Shown piece by piece: positions 45,997 to 53,697 of a DNA stretch of 64,000 bases. Where the stretch lies: contig NZ_FNIF01000006.1 of NCBI RefSeq assembly GCF_900103825.1, forward strand, positions 124,001-188,000. Reading direction: 5' to 3'. The notes under the pieces were generated by a model, which was not told the origin of the DNA, ran no database searches, and saw nothing but the letters and a program-made list of their open reading frames with translations. Positions within the stretch are counted from its first letter, which is position 1, and the number at the start of each line of letters is the position of its first letter. Made by a program: the position numbers and the translations under genes. The stretch comes from Paenibacillus sp. yr247. Its GTDB lineage: Bacteria > Bacillota > Bacilli > Paenibacillales > NBRC-103111.

Positions 45997-46821
45997 ATGA
46001 AATTATCTTTTACCACGTTAGGGTGCCCCGAGTGGCCCTTAGACAAAATTATTTCCAGCGCGACAGAAAATGGATTTGACGCAATTGACTTTAGAGGTTT
46101 AACCGGCGAAATGAATATCTACAAGCTTCCGGAATTTTCCGAGCAGGTTGAACAAACACTTCGTAAAATCACGGATGCCGGATTGCATGTTTCTTGCTTT
46201 TCCAGCTCCGTCCATTTATTCTCAGAGGAAAACTTCGAAAAAAATATGCAGGAGATCACCGAATTCGCGAAGCTTTGCAGAATTTTCGGAACTCGTTACA
46301 TTCGTGTGTTTGGTGGCCAAATTAGCGATGCAACTCTGGAAACGGCTGTTCATAAGGTCGTTAAGCATGTAAGTGAAATGGCAAAAATCGCTAAGGCACA
46401 CGGTGTCAAGCTTTTGATTGAAACGCATGATGATTGGATATCTTGCGCAAATATGAAAATGGTGATGGAGCAAGTCGATACCGAAGCAGTCGGGGTACTG
46501 TGGGATGTGCACCATCCTTACCGCATAGTGGGAGAACAACCTGAGGATAGCTGGAAGACATTGGGACAATGGATCGAATACACACATGTGAAAGACTCGC
46601 GTATCGGAGAAAACGGGGGAGAAGACTTCCAATACTGTTTAACTGGAGAAGGCGATATTCCGCTGAAAAAAATCTATAAGTTATTAATTCGTGAAGGATA
46701 TCAAGGTTATTTCACCTTAGAATGGGAGAAAAAATGGCATCCTGAATTGGAAAACCCAGAAATTGCTTTTCCCCAGTATGTACAATATATGCGCAAATTA
46801 GCATCGGTAGTAACGATATGA
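45997..46821 (+). CDS. Sugar phosphate isomerase/epimerase (TIM barrel) 2
   Basis: A 274-residue xylose-isomerase-like barrel: LGCPEWPLDKIISSATENGF at the start, FGTRYIRVFGGQI near 95-107, LIETHDDW near 145, GVLWDVHHPYR near 168 and YTHVKDSR near 192. The Glu, Asp, His and Glu of these strands are the expected divalent-metal ligands. A TATAAT box at 45965 may belong to a local promoter. It overlaps the next gene by four bases. Confidence 0.87.
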   Translation: MKLSFTTLGCPEWPLDKIISSATENGFDAIDFRGLTGEMNIYKLPEFSEQVEQTLRKITDAGLHVSCFSSSVHLFSEENFEKNMQEITEFAKLCRIFGTRYIRVFGGQISDATLETAVHKVVKHVSEMAKIAKAHGVKLLIETHDDWISCANMKMVMEQVDTEAVGVLWDVHHPYRIVGEQPEDSWKTLGQWIEYTHVKDSRIGENGGEDFQYCLTGEGDIPLKKIYKLLIREGYQGYFTLEWEKKWHPELENPEIAFPQYVQYMRKLASVVTI

Positions 46822-47876
46822 AAAAGATCAGAGTTGCTATTATTGGCCAAGGACGCAGCGGCCGTGATATACACGCCCATTCCTTAAGTCAAATGAAGGA
46901 GCAATATGAAATTGTTGCGGTAGCTGACATGTTGGAGGAGCGACTGGAAAGAGCCAAAAAAGAGCTGAATTGTGATATATATCATGATTACCATGATTTG
47001 TTTAAGAGAAATGACCTGGATTTAATCATTAATGCTTCCCCTAGTAACTATCATTTTGCAATATCCAAAGAAATTTTGGAGAATGGATTTAATGTACTGT
47101 CTGAGAAGCCACTTGCCCGAACGGCGGCAGAGGTGGACATTCTGATTGACACTGCAAAGAGAACAGGAAAATTACTTGCTGTCTATCAGCAATCCCGGTA
47201 TGCACCCGCCTATCGTAAAGTACAGGAAATTATCGAATCTGACGTGATAGGCAGAGTGGTTCAGGTCAGTATAGCCTATAACAATTTTGCTAGAAGATGG
47301 GATTGGCAGACTTTGCGAGCTAATGACGGAGGTAATCTCTTAAATACGGGACCACATCCTGTAGATCAGGCTCTCCAATTTTTTGGAAGCGAGGAGATGC
47401 CGCATATTACTTCTATCATGGATCGCGCGAACACGGCTGGAGATGCCGAGGACTACGTGAAAGTGATCTTGCACGGCCATGGACGTCCTGTTATTGATGT
47501 GGAAATTTCCTCTTGCTGTGCATATCCGAGTTTTACCTATAATGTCCAGGGAACCAGAGGCGGAATCAATGGGAGCACAACACATCTGGATTGGAAATAT
47601 TTCAAGCAGGAGGAAGCGGGAGAGTTGAAATTAATCACAGCTCCTTTAGTAAATGAAAAAAATGAACCGGCTTATTGCCGTGAACAACTAAAGTGGTATG
47701 AAGAAAGCTGGGATATCCCCGCCGAACATGGGAAAGATTTATTCCACTCGATGGCCCAAAGCTTTTATAACATGATTTATAATACGATCGTACATGGGAA
47801 AGCGCTCGAAGTTACACCATCACAAGTGCGCCAACAAATTGCCGTTATGGAAGAATGCCATCGACAAAATTCGTAA
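46818..47876 (+). CDS. Gfo/Idh/MocA family oxidoreductase (second sugar locus, last gene)
   Basis: A 352-residue dehydrogenase-like protein starting within the ATGA overlap with the isomerase, so both are co-translated. IIGQGRSGRDIHAHSL binds NAD(P); SEKPLARTAAEVD near 95 holds the Lys (SEKP for CEKP); GGNLLNTGPHPVDQALQFFG near 172-191 gives the His/Asp. With the other Gfo enzyme at 40180 the locus has two dehydrogenases, enough for an oxidation/reduction pair around the isomerase. Confidence 0.88.
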   Translation: MKKIRVAIIGQGRSGRDIHAHSLSQMKEQYEIVAVADMLEERLERAKKELNCDIYHDYHDLFKRNDLDLIINASPSNYHFAISKEILENGFNVLSEKPLARTAAEVDILIDTAKRTGKLLAVYQQSRYAPAYRKVQEIIESDVIGRVVQVSIAYNNFARRWDWQTLRANDGGNLLNTGPHPVDQALQFFGSEEMPHITSIMDRANTAGDAEDYVKVILHGHGRPVIDVEISSCCAYPSFTYNVQGTRGGINGSTTHLDWKYFKQEEAGELKLITAPLVNEKNEPAYCREQLKWYEESWDIPAEHGKDLFHSMAQSFYNMIYNTIVHGKALEVTPSQVRQQIAVMEECHRQNS

Positions 47877-47905
47877 TCGCTAAGAAATTGGCTTTGTCAA
47901 AAAAG

Positions 47906-48055
47906 GAGCGCCTCAGTATGATGGGTTTGTTGACGGGTAATCCCCAACACCATTAAGGAGGCGCTCTTATTATGAGGTTTAAGCAATCAGACGGACAAAA
48001 TCAACGTATTGACTCATTTTCAGAGGTTACGTACCCTGATAGCTTAGTAAAATAG
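47906..48055 (+). mobile_element. Possible 5' end remnant of an IS110-type element
   Basis: GAGCGCCTC (47906-47914) and GAGGCGCTC (47958-47966) form a stem enclosing 43 bases, directly followed by ATG at 47972 and a 27-codon frame beginning MRFKQSDGQNQRID. KQ-x-x-x-QNQRI at the very start is the form of many Firmicute IS110-family transposases. After about 15 codons the similarity ends and the frame stops. Only the left end would remain; the call rests on a short match. Confidence 0.4.
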
Positions 48056-48129
48056 TCAACAATAAACTGCATCCTGATTTTTATCAAAAATATTTCATTG
48101 CTCTTAAACCTGTAAGACCAATCGAGGAC

Positions 48130-48279
48130 ATGCAGGCAGAAGGTTATTTGGATGAGTGGATTTGTTACAAGAGTAAACAAACACGATTTATAAATAAAAT
48201 AAATAACGAGGATGGAGTTTGCGGGGGGTGGATAAAAAGGGAAATTATGGTTGACACTTTAAAAGCCTTTAACTTATAA
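48130..48279 (+). pseudogene. Orphan 49-codon frame, unknown
   Basis: The frame is open from about 48039 without a start until ATG 48130, and encodes HPDFYQKYFIALKPVRPIED, then EGYLDEWICYKSKQTRF and ends at DTLKAFNL. It has normal amino-acid composition and looks like the C-terminal part of a lost gene of 80 or more residues. I do not recognise the family. The ROK promoter overlaps its last codons. Confidence 0.35.
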
Positions 48280-48280
48280 T
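48251..48280 (+). promoter_or_regulatory. Sigma-A promoter of the ROK-ABC-PIG-L operon
   Basis: TTGACA (48251-48256), 18-base spacer, TATAAT (48275-48280): both hexamers are perfect consensus. It lies 57 bases before the TTG start of the ROK gene and should be a strong housekeeping promoter, likely repressed by the ROK protein. Confidence 0.75.
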
Positions 48281-48336
48281 TCAAGCAAGATGACTTTGTT
48301 AATCATTATAACTAATTAAGGGGGTGAAATATCCAA

Positions 48337-49533
48337 TTGATAGGACGCGGTCAAACAGGCAATACCAAGTTGGTTAAACAAATTAACCGGGAAGGCATAC
48401 TTCATCAATTGAAAGAGAGAACGAGGATGTCTAGAGCAGACTTGGCAAAATTGACTGAGTTAAGTCGACCTTGTGTTTCCTCATTAGTTGATGAAATGAT
48501 TCAAGAAGGAATAATTCGTGAAGTTGGAGTAGGGGAGTCTAAAGGAGGCAGAAAGCCAATCTTATTGGAATACAACTTCCAAGCTTACGGTGTGGTTGGT
48601 GCTGTGTTCGAAGGGAGTACCTTACAATTAGCAATTGCTGATTTAAAAGGTGAAGTGTTATTTCAATACAAGACTCTTTTATCTCATCAGAAGGATGGGC
48701 AAGGAACCATCGAAAGTGTTGAGAGAGGGCTTGCGGCGTTGTTGACACAAAGCGGATTTAATAAAAGCAGGCTGCTCGGAATCGGTTTGGGTCTACCTGG
48801 GATTACACAGCGTAGAGAGGGTACGGTAAGTTATTCACCTAGTACAGGATGGATGGGCCTACCTGTGCAGAAGGAAATTGAAGATCGGTTAGGTTTACCC
48901 GTTATTATAGATAACGATGTCAATTTAATGACCCTTGGTGAATTCCATAAAGGAGTAGGCAAGAACTTTCCAAATCTGGTTTATATGTATGTGGGCACCG
49001 GTATTGGTGCTGGAATTGTAATTGATGGGCAGTTATACCGGGGCGTTAGGGAAGCTAGCGGGGAAATCGGTTATATGATCATTGGGCCTATTCGAAATCG
49101 AGCCCAAGGGGAGTATGGGGCGTTTGAAAACAATTACTCTGTAACAGCAATCCGAGAGAAAGCGAAATTGCTCCTTAAGTCGATGGATGAAGGTACTAGT
49201 GTTATTAAACAGCTCGTAACTCAAGCAAGTCAAGGGGATGTCGATGCGCAGTCGCTTCTCGATGACATCTATAAACATTGGGCCTATGGAATAGCCAATA
49301 TAGCAAGTGTGATGGATCCTGGATTATTCGTTCTTAGTGGAGAAATGATACATATCGGTGCTGACGGAGTCCTTACGATTCATCAAATGCTAACCGATTT
49401 GGTTCCTTTAGTTCCCCAGCTAAAGATGGCCAGTTTAGGAGATCAAGCAGGGATCATTGGGGCAATTCACAGTGTATTGGAAGCGCTGCCATCCACGCTA
49501 AATCCAGAAGTGAAATTAAAAAGGAGGAGTTAA
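48337..49533 (+). CDS. ROK family transcriptional regulator
   Basis: A 398-residue NagC/XylR-like protein. An N-terminal winged helix (SRADLAKLTELSRPCVSSLV, about 29-48) binds DNA; the ROK domain has GIGLGLPGI near 147, IIDNDVNLMTLGE near 189 and GTGIGAGIVIDGQLYRG near 215. The zinc motif usual in ROK proteins (C-x-C-G-x2-G-C-x-E) is replaced by AQGEYGAFE, with no cysteines. TTG start after AAGGGGGTG. It likely senses the sugar handled by the downstream genes and shares their operon, three bases from the next gene. Confidence 0.88.
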   Translation: MIGRGQTGNTKLVKQINREGILHQLKERTRMSRADLAKLTELSRPCVSSLVDEMIQEGIIREVGVGESKGGRKPILLEYNFQAYGVVGAVFEGSTLQLAIADLKGEVLFQYKTLLSHQKDGQGTIESVERGLAALLTQSGFNKSRLLGIGLGLPGITQRREGTVSYSPSTGWMGLPVQKEIEDRLGLPVIIDNDVNLMTLGEFHKGVGKNFPNLVYMYVGTGIGAGIVIDGQLYRGVREASGEIGYMIIGPIRNRAQGEYGAFENNYSVTAIREKAKLLLKSMDEGTSVIKQLVTQASQGDVDAQSLLDDIYKHWAYGIANIASVMDPGLFVLSGEMIHIGADGVLTIHQMLTDLVPLVPQLKMASLGDQAGIIGAIHSVLEALPSTLNPEVKLKRRS

Positions 49534-49536
49534 GAT

Positions 49537-50652
49537 ATGAAGAAATTATCAAAAAAGAGTTCAGCATGGTTGACAGGTTTGGTTCTTAGTACCGTGGCTT
49601 TGACAGTAACAGCTTGTGGCGGCTCGGTCCCCAGTAGCACTCAGAATCCTGCTTCGGTAAAGCCGGCAGTGGAATCTCAGAAACCTTCTGAGAAACCTGC
49701 GGAGAAACAAAAGCTCGTCATTTACACGGCAAGGGATAAGAATGTGGTAGATGAAATTATGCCTAAGTTTAAGGCGAAACACCCGGAGGTCGAAGCTGAG
49801 GTACTTACTATGGGAGCCCAACAAATTTTAGAGCGGGTGCGTGGTGAAAAAGCGAACGCTCAAGCCGACTTTTGGTGGGGAGGTACGCAATCGGGACTTA
49901 TGACGGCGGCCAATGAGGGTCTTTTAGAAAGTGTAAAACCTAGCTTTGCCGATAAAGTGCCTGCCCTTTATAAAGATGCCCAGGACCGCTGGTATGGCGA
50001 AATGCTTCTGCCAGAAGTCATCATGTACAATTCGAAAGCGATGAAGAAAGAAGACGCACCTAAGGATTGGGACGATCTATTGGATCCCAAATATAAAGGG
50101 AAAATTATTATCCGAGGTGTATTAGCTTCTGGTACGATGAGAACGATCTATTCCTCGATGATATTCCGTCAAGACCCTGCTGATCCCAAGAAGGGCTATG
50201 AATGGTTGAAAAAGCTAGATGCTAATACGAAGGAATATGCACAGGATCCAACTAACTTGTATCTGAAATTAGCACGTGAAGAAGGTACGCTGTCGCTTTG
50301 GAATTTACAGGACATCATGATTCAAAAGGAATTGCAGAAACAACCATTTGACTTTATTTATCCAACTAGTGGCGCTCCTATTCTGGTAGACGGCGTGGGT
50401 GTTGTCAAAGGCGCTAAAAACATGGATGCTGCTAAGAAATTCTATGAATTCCTCTTTGAGAGCAACCTGCGTACAGAATTGGCGGAGAAATTGTTCCAAA
50501 TTCCTACCCGTACGGATATAACTACACTTCCCGCTTGGTTAAAGGGATTAGAGTTAAAGCCTATGCAAATTGATTGGAAGGTAATGGCGGATAAAGAGAA
50601 AGAATGGATGCAGTATTGGGATGAAAGCATCAAAGGGAAAGGCTCCAAATAA
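49537..50652 (+). CDS. ABC transporter solute-binding lipoprotein (iron/polyamine/phosphonate type)
   Basis: A 371-residue binding protein. Signal peptide ends LTVTAC with Cys27 as lipid anchor, then a Ser/Pro/Glu-rich linker. LVIYTARDKNVVDEIMPKF, GMAQ-like MGAQQILERVRGEKANAQAD and WWGGTQSGLMTAA match the ferric-ion/2-aminoethylphosphonate/putrescine binding-protein class rather than the CUT1 sugar class. It has its own ATPase and fused permease downstream. The ligand could be a charged or metal-chelating small molecule. Confidence 0.88.
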   Translation: MKKLSKKSSAWLTGLVLSTVALTVTACGGSVPSSTQNPASVKPAVESQKPSEKPAEKQKLVIYTARDKNVVDEIMPKFKAKHPEVEAEVLTMGAQQILERVRGEKANAQADFWWGGTQSGLMTAANEGLLESVKPSFADKVPALYKDAQDRWYGEMLLPEVIMYNSKAMKKEDAPKDWDDLLDPKYKGKIIIRGVLASGTMRTIYSSMIFRQDPADPKKGYEWLKKLDANTKEYAQDPTNLYLKLAREEGTLSLWNLQDIMIQKELQKQPFDFIYPTSGAPILVDGVGVVKGAKNMDAAKKFYEFLFESNLRTELAEKLFQIPTRTDITTLPAWLKGLELKPMQIDWKVMADKEKEWMQYWDESIKGKGSK

Positions 50653-50659
50653 TTAACAT

Positions 50660-50685
50660 CCTGGCGGAGGGACCCCTCCGCCGGG
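50660..50685 (+). promoter_or_regulatory. Intercistronic GC-rich hairpin
   Basis: CCTGGCGGAGGG and CCCTCCGCCGGG pair over a two-base loop, just after the binding-protein stop. There is no T run, so it probably protects the upstream mRNA and raises binding-protein yield. Confidence 0.6.
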
Positions 50686-50710
50686 TCATTCATGAAAGGG
50701 GGAAGCGTGC

Positions 50711-51793
50711 TTGATTGATGTAACATTGGATAATGTTAGTAAACAGTTTGGAAATGTTAAGGGAGTGTCAGACGTTCATATTCAGATTAAACCTGGCGAA
50801 TTTTTTACGTTTTTGGGGCCCAGCGGCTGTGGAAAGACGACAACACTTCGTATGATAGCTGGATTTTATTTTCCTAGTGCTGGACGTATTCTTTTTGGCA
50901 ATAAGGATGTAACAAATTTGCCCCCCAATAAGCGTAATACCGGAATGGTGTTTCAGAACTATGCATTATTTCCCCATCTGACTGTATTCGAAAACATTGC
51001 ATTTGGTCTTCAGGTGAGAAAAGTTTCAAAGCCGGAAATGATTGAAAGGGTTGAGCGCGCGCAAAAACAAGTGCGCTTAGAAGGATTTGGTAATCGTAGG
51101 ATCGATCAGTTATCAGGCGGCCAGCAGCAGCGAGTTGCATTGGCTAGGGCTCTTGTTATTGAGCCGCAAATTCTACTGCTAGATGAACCATTATCGAATT
51201 TAGATGCTAAGTTAAGAGAAGAAACGAGATTGGAAATTAAGAGACTTCAACTGGAACTTGGAATAACAACGATCTATGTAACCCACGATCAGTCTGAGGC
51301 GATGTCGATGTCTGACCGAATCATGGTTATGCAGGGCGGAGTTGTCCAACAAATAGGAAGTCCAGAACAAATATATAATAAACCGGTGAATAGTTTTGTC
51401 GCATCGTTTATTGGTGAATCCAATTTATGGGATGGAATAGTGGAACGAATCGAGGGTCACGAAGTACTTGTGCGTTTTGCGCCAGAATTGTTATTACGTG
51501 GTCGGATCGACCATGCATCACCTACATGTACAATAGAAGAAGGTGCGCGCATCACCACCTCTATTCGCCCGGAATCGGTCGTTGAAGTACATTCCGAAGA
51601 ACTAAATCAGCAAAATGTAGTGAAGGGGAAAGTGGCGATTTCTGAATTTACAGGAGTAAGTGTAAATTACATAACTCAAATTGGACCTGTTCAACTGAAA
51701 GCCATGTTCGTTAATCAAGGGCATCAAGTTCGCCATGGCGGAGAAGAGATCTCCTTTTTTATTCCGAAAGAAAGCATCTATTTCATAGAATAG
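50711..51793 (+). CDS. ABC transporter ATP-binding protein (PotA/FbpC type)
   Basis: A 360-residue ATPase. Walker A GPSGCGKT at 36-43, signature LSGGQQQR near 135, Walker B LLLDEPLSNLD near 157, H-loop VTHDQSEA near 194, and a C-terminal TOBE domain (EGARITTSIRPESVVEV) that may bind a regulatory ligand. TTG start with AAAGGGGG eight bases upstream. Intact, unlike the remnant at 4788. It energises the fused permease encoded 14 bases downstream. Confidence 0.92.
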   Translation: MIDVTLDNVSKQFGNVKGVSDVHIQIKPGEFFTFLGPSGCGKTTTLRMIAGFYFPSAGRILFGNKDVTNLPPNKRNTGMVFQNYALFPHLTVFENIAFGLQVRKVSKPEMIERVERAQKQVRLEGFGNRRIDQLSGGQQQRVALARALVIEPQILLLDEPLSNLDAKLREETRLEIKRLQLELGITTIYVTHDQSEAMSMSDRIMVMQGGVVQQIGSPEQIYNKPVNSFVASFIGESNLWDGIVERIEGHEVLVRFAPELLLRGRIDHASPTCTIEEGARITTSIRPESVVEVHSEELNQQNVVKGKVAISEFTGVSVNYITQIGPVQLKAMFVNQGHQVRHGGEEISFFIPKESIYFIE

Positions 51794-51807
51794 GTGGGAG
51801 GACGAGC

Positions 51808-53541
51808 GTGAAACCAATTGTGAAATCACCGTCAATCGAGCCTATTCATCGTTGGACTGCTATAACGAGATCACGACATTTCGTCTACGTTTTGGTAGCT
51901 CCTTTATTTCTGGTGCTTTTGGCTTATGTGGTTTATCCCTTATTCCAGACCTTTGTTCAAAGTATACAGGTGGAAGATCATTTCTCCTTGAAAAATTACG
52001 CTAGATTCTTTAGTTTGGAACACACATCCAACCTGGAAGCCCTGTGGACGAGTATTTATATATCTGTTCTAAGTGTAATTACATGTGCAATCGTAGGTGT
52101 CACGATGGCTTTCTTGCTGGAACGCTATGAGTTTCCGGGACGTAAGGTGCTTACCGTTCTAGCTATGGTGCCCATGGCGCTTCCGCCTTTGGTTGGCGTG
52201 CTATCCTTTACCTTTCTGTATGGGGAGAGTGGAATTATTCCCCGGTCCTTAAAGCTGTTGTTAGATCTGGAACATGTTCCTTTTTCCCTAAAGGGTATTT
52301 GGGGCGTTCTCATGGTCCATACCTTCACGATGTACACTTATTTCTATATGACAGCTTCGTCAGCCATCAAAGGACTTGACCCTTCGTTAGAGGAAGCCGC
52401 TGCAAGTCTTGGGGCTGGCCGGTTGTATGTCTGGCGGCGAGTTATTCTGCCGATGCTGACACCTGCTATGGTTGCTTCATCCTTGCTCGTATTTATGGTC
52501 TCAATGGCATCTTATACCGCCCCGCTTATTTTTGGAATTGAGCGTACGATGACGATGCAAATTTACTTATCTAGAACGAATGGAAATTTAGACATGGCTG
52601 CTTCGCAATCGACTATTTTGTCGGTGGTCTCCATCGTGTTTTTGATGGTTATGCGCTGGTATCAAGCGTTGCGCAATTATCAGAACTTGAGTAAAGGGAT
52701 AAGTGTTCACCGAACTGAAGTGAAAAGCGCGTTAGGAAAATATGCTGCAATGGTTCTCTCTTTCCTTGGTGTTGTTATTCTGCTTCTGCCTATTCTAGTT
52801 CTGGTGCTAATATCGTTCTCGACGGACGGAACCTGGACAACGCAGATTCTTCCTCCGGAATATACATTTAAGCACTATGTGGAGTTGTTTACCGACAGTA
52901 AGACCTGGCGTCCAATTGCCAACAGCTTTAAAATGAGCTCAATCGCAACGGTTGGAAATATTATCTTTGGCGTGGCTGCCGCTTACGCCATGGTGAGGAT
53001 GAAATTTAAAGGCAAATCACTGCTTGATGTGTTGATTATGCTCCCGTGGGCTTTGCCGGGAACGGTGGTAGGCGTGAACTTGATCACGGCATTCAGTGAG
53101 CCCACAGTATTCACCTTTAACCAAGTATTAATAGGAAGTTTCTGGATGCTGCCGCTTGCCTATTTCGTTCGTCATTTGCCCTTAGTGTTTCGTTCCACGT
53201 CAGCCACTTTGATGCAAATGGATAACTCAGTGGAAGAAGCGGCTCGTAACTTGGGTGCTTCCTGGTGGTATAGCTTCCGCCGGATCGTGTTTCCGATGGC
53301 CTTAAGCGGAATACTAGCTGGGGCGTTGTTGGCCTTCGTTCAAGGCATTGGCGAATTTGTCGCCTCTATTCTCTTATTCACTAGGAAAACTACACCCATT
53401 TCGGTTGAAATATTTCAACGAATGTATTCCTTTGAGTTTGGCACAGCCTGTGCATATGGCGTATTGCAAATTACCCTCATCATCATTGTTCTCTTCATCT
53501 CCAGAAAAATCACGGGTGATAAAGCTGGTACAGCATTGTAA
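51808..53541 (+). CDS. ABC transporter permease, fused two-domain (FbpB-like)
   Basis: A 577-residue permease formed from two similar halves of about six helices. Each half has an EAA loop: EEAAASLGAGRLYVWRRVIL near residue 195 and EEAARNLGASWWYSFRRIVF near 480. The fused form is characteristic of ferric-iron and 2-aminoethylphosphonate/polyamine-type transporters. GTG start after GGTGGGAGG. With the binding protein and ATPase it makes a complete importer, self-sufficient within this operon. Confidence 0.9.
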   Translation: MKPIVKSPSIEPIHRWTAITRSRHFVYVLVAPLFLVLLAYVVYPLFQTFVQSIQVEDHFSLKNYARFFSLEHTSNLEALWTSIYISVLSVITCAIVGVTMAFLLERYEFPGRKVLTVLAMVPMALPPLVGVLSFTFLYGESGIIPRSLKLLLDLEHVPFSLKGIWGVLMVHTFTMYTYFYMTASSAIKGLDPSLEEAAASLGAGRLYVWRRVILPMLTPAMVASSLLVFMVSMASYTAPLIFGIERTMTMQIYLSRTNGNLDMAASQSTILSVVSIVFLMVMRWYQALRNYQNLSKGISVHRTEVKSALGKYAAMVLSFLGVVILLLPILVLVLISFSTDGTWTTQILPPEYTFKHYVELFTDSKTWRPIANSFKMSSIATVGNIIFGVAAAYAMVRMKFKGKSLLDVLIMLPWALPGTVVGVNLITAFSEPTVFTFNQVLIGSFWMLPLAYFVRHLPLVFRSTSATLMQMDNSVEEAARNLGASWWYSFRRIVFPMALSGILAGALLAFVQGIGEFVASILLFTRKTTPISVEIFQRMYSFEFGTACAYGVLQITLIIIVLFISRKITGDKAGTAL

Positions 53542-53697
53542 AATGTTGGTCATATCGTGGGAACATCCTAAGAGTTTTCCTAGGCAGCTTGCTTTATAAG
53601 TAAAAGCTAAGGAGTTCACATCCACGTCATGATATAGAGCGGGAAATGGCCATTTCCTGCAGATGAATAACATTAGATTGACTAGAGGAGGAGTTAG

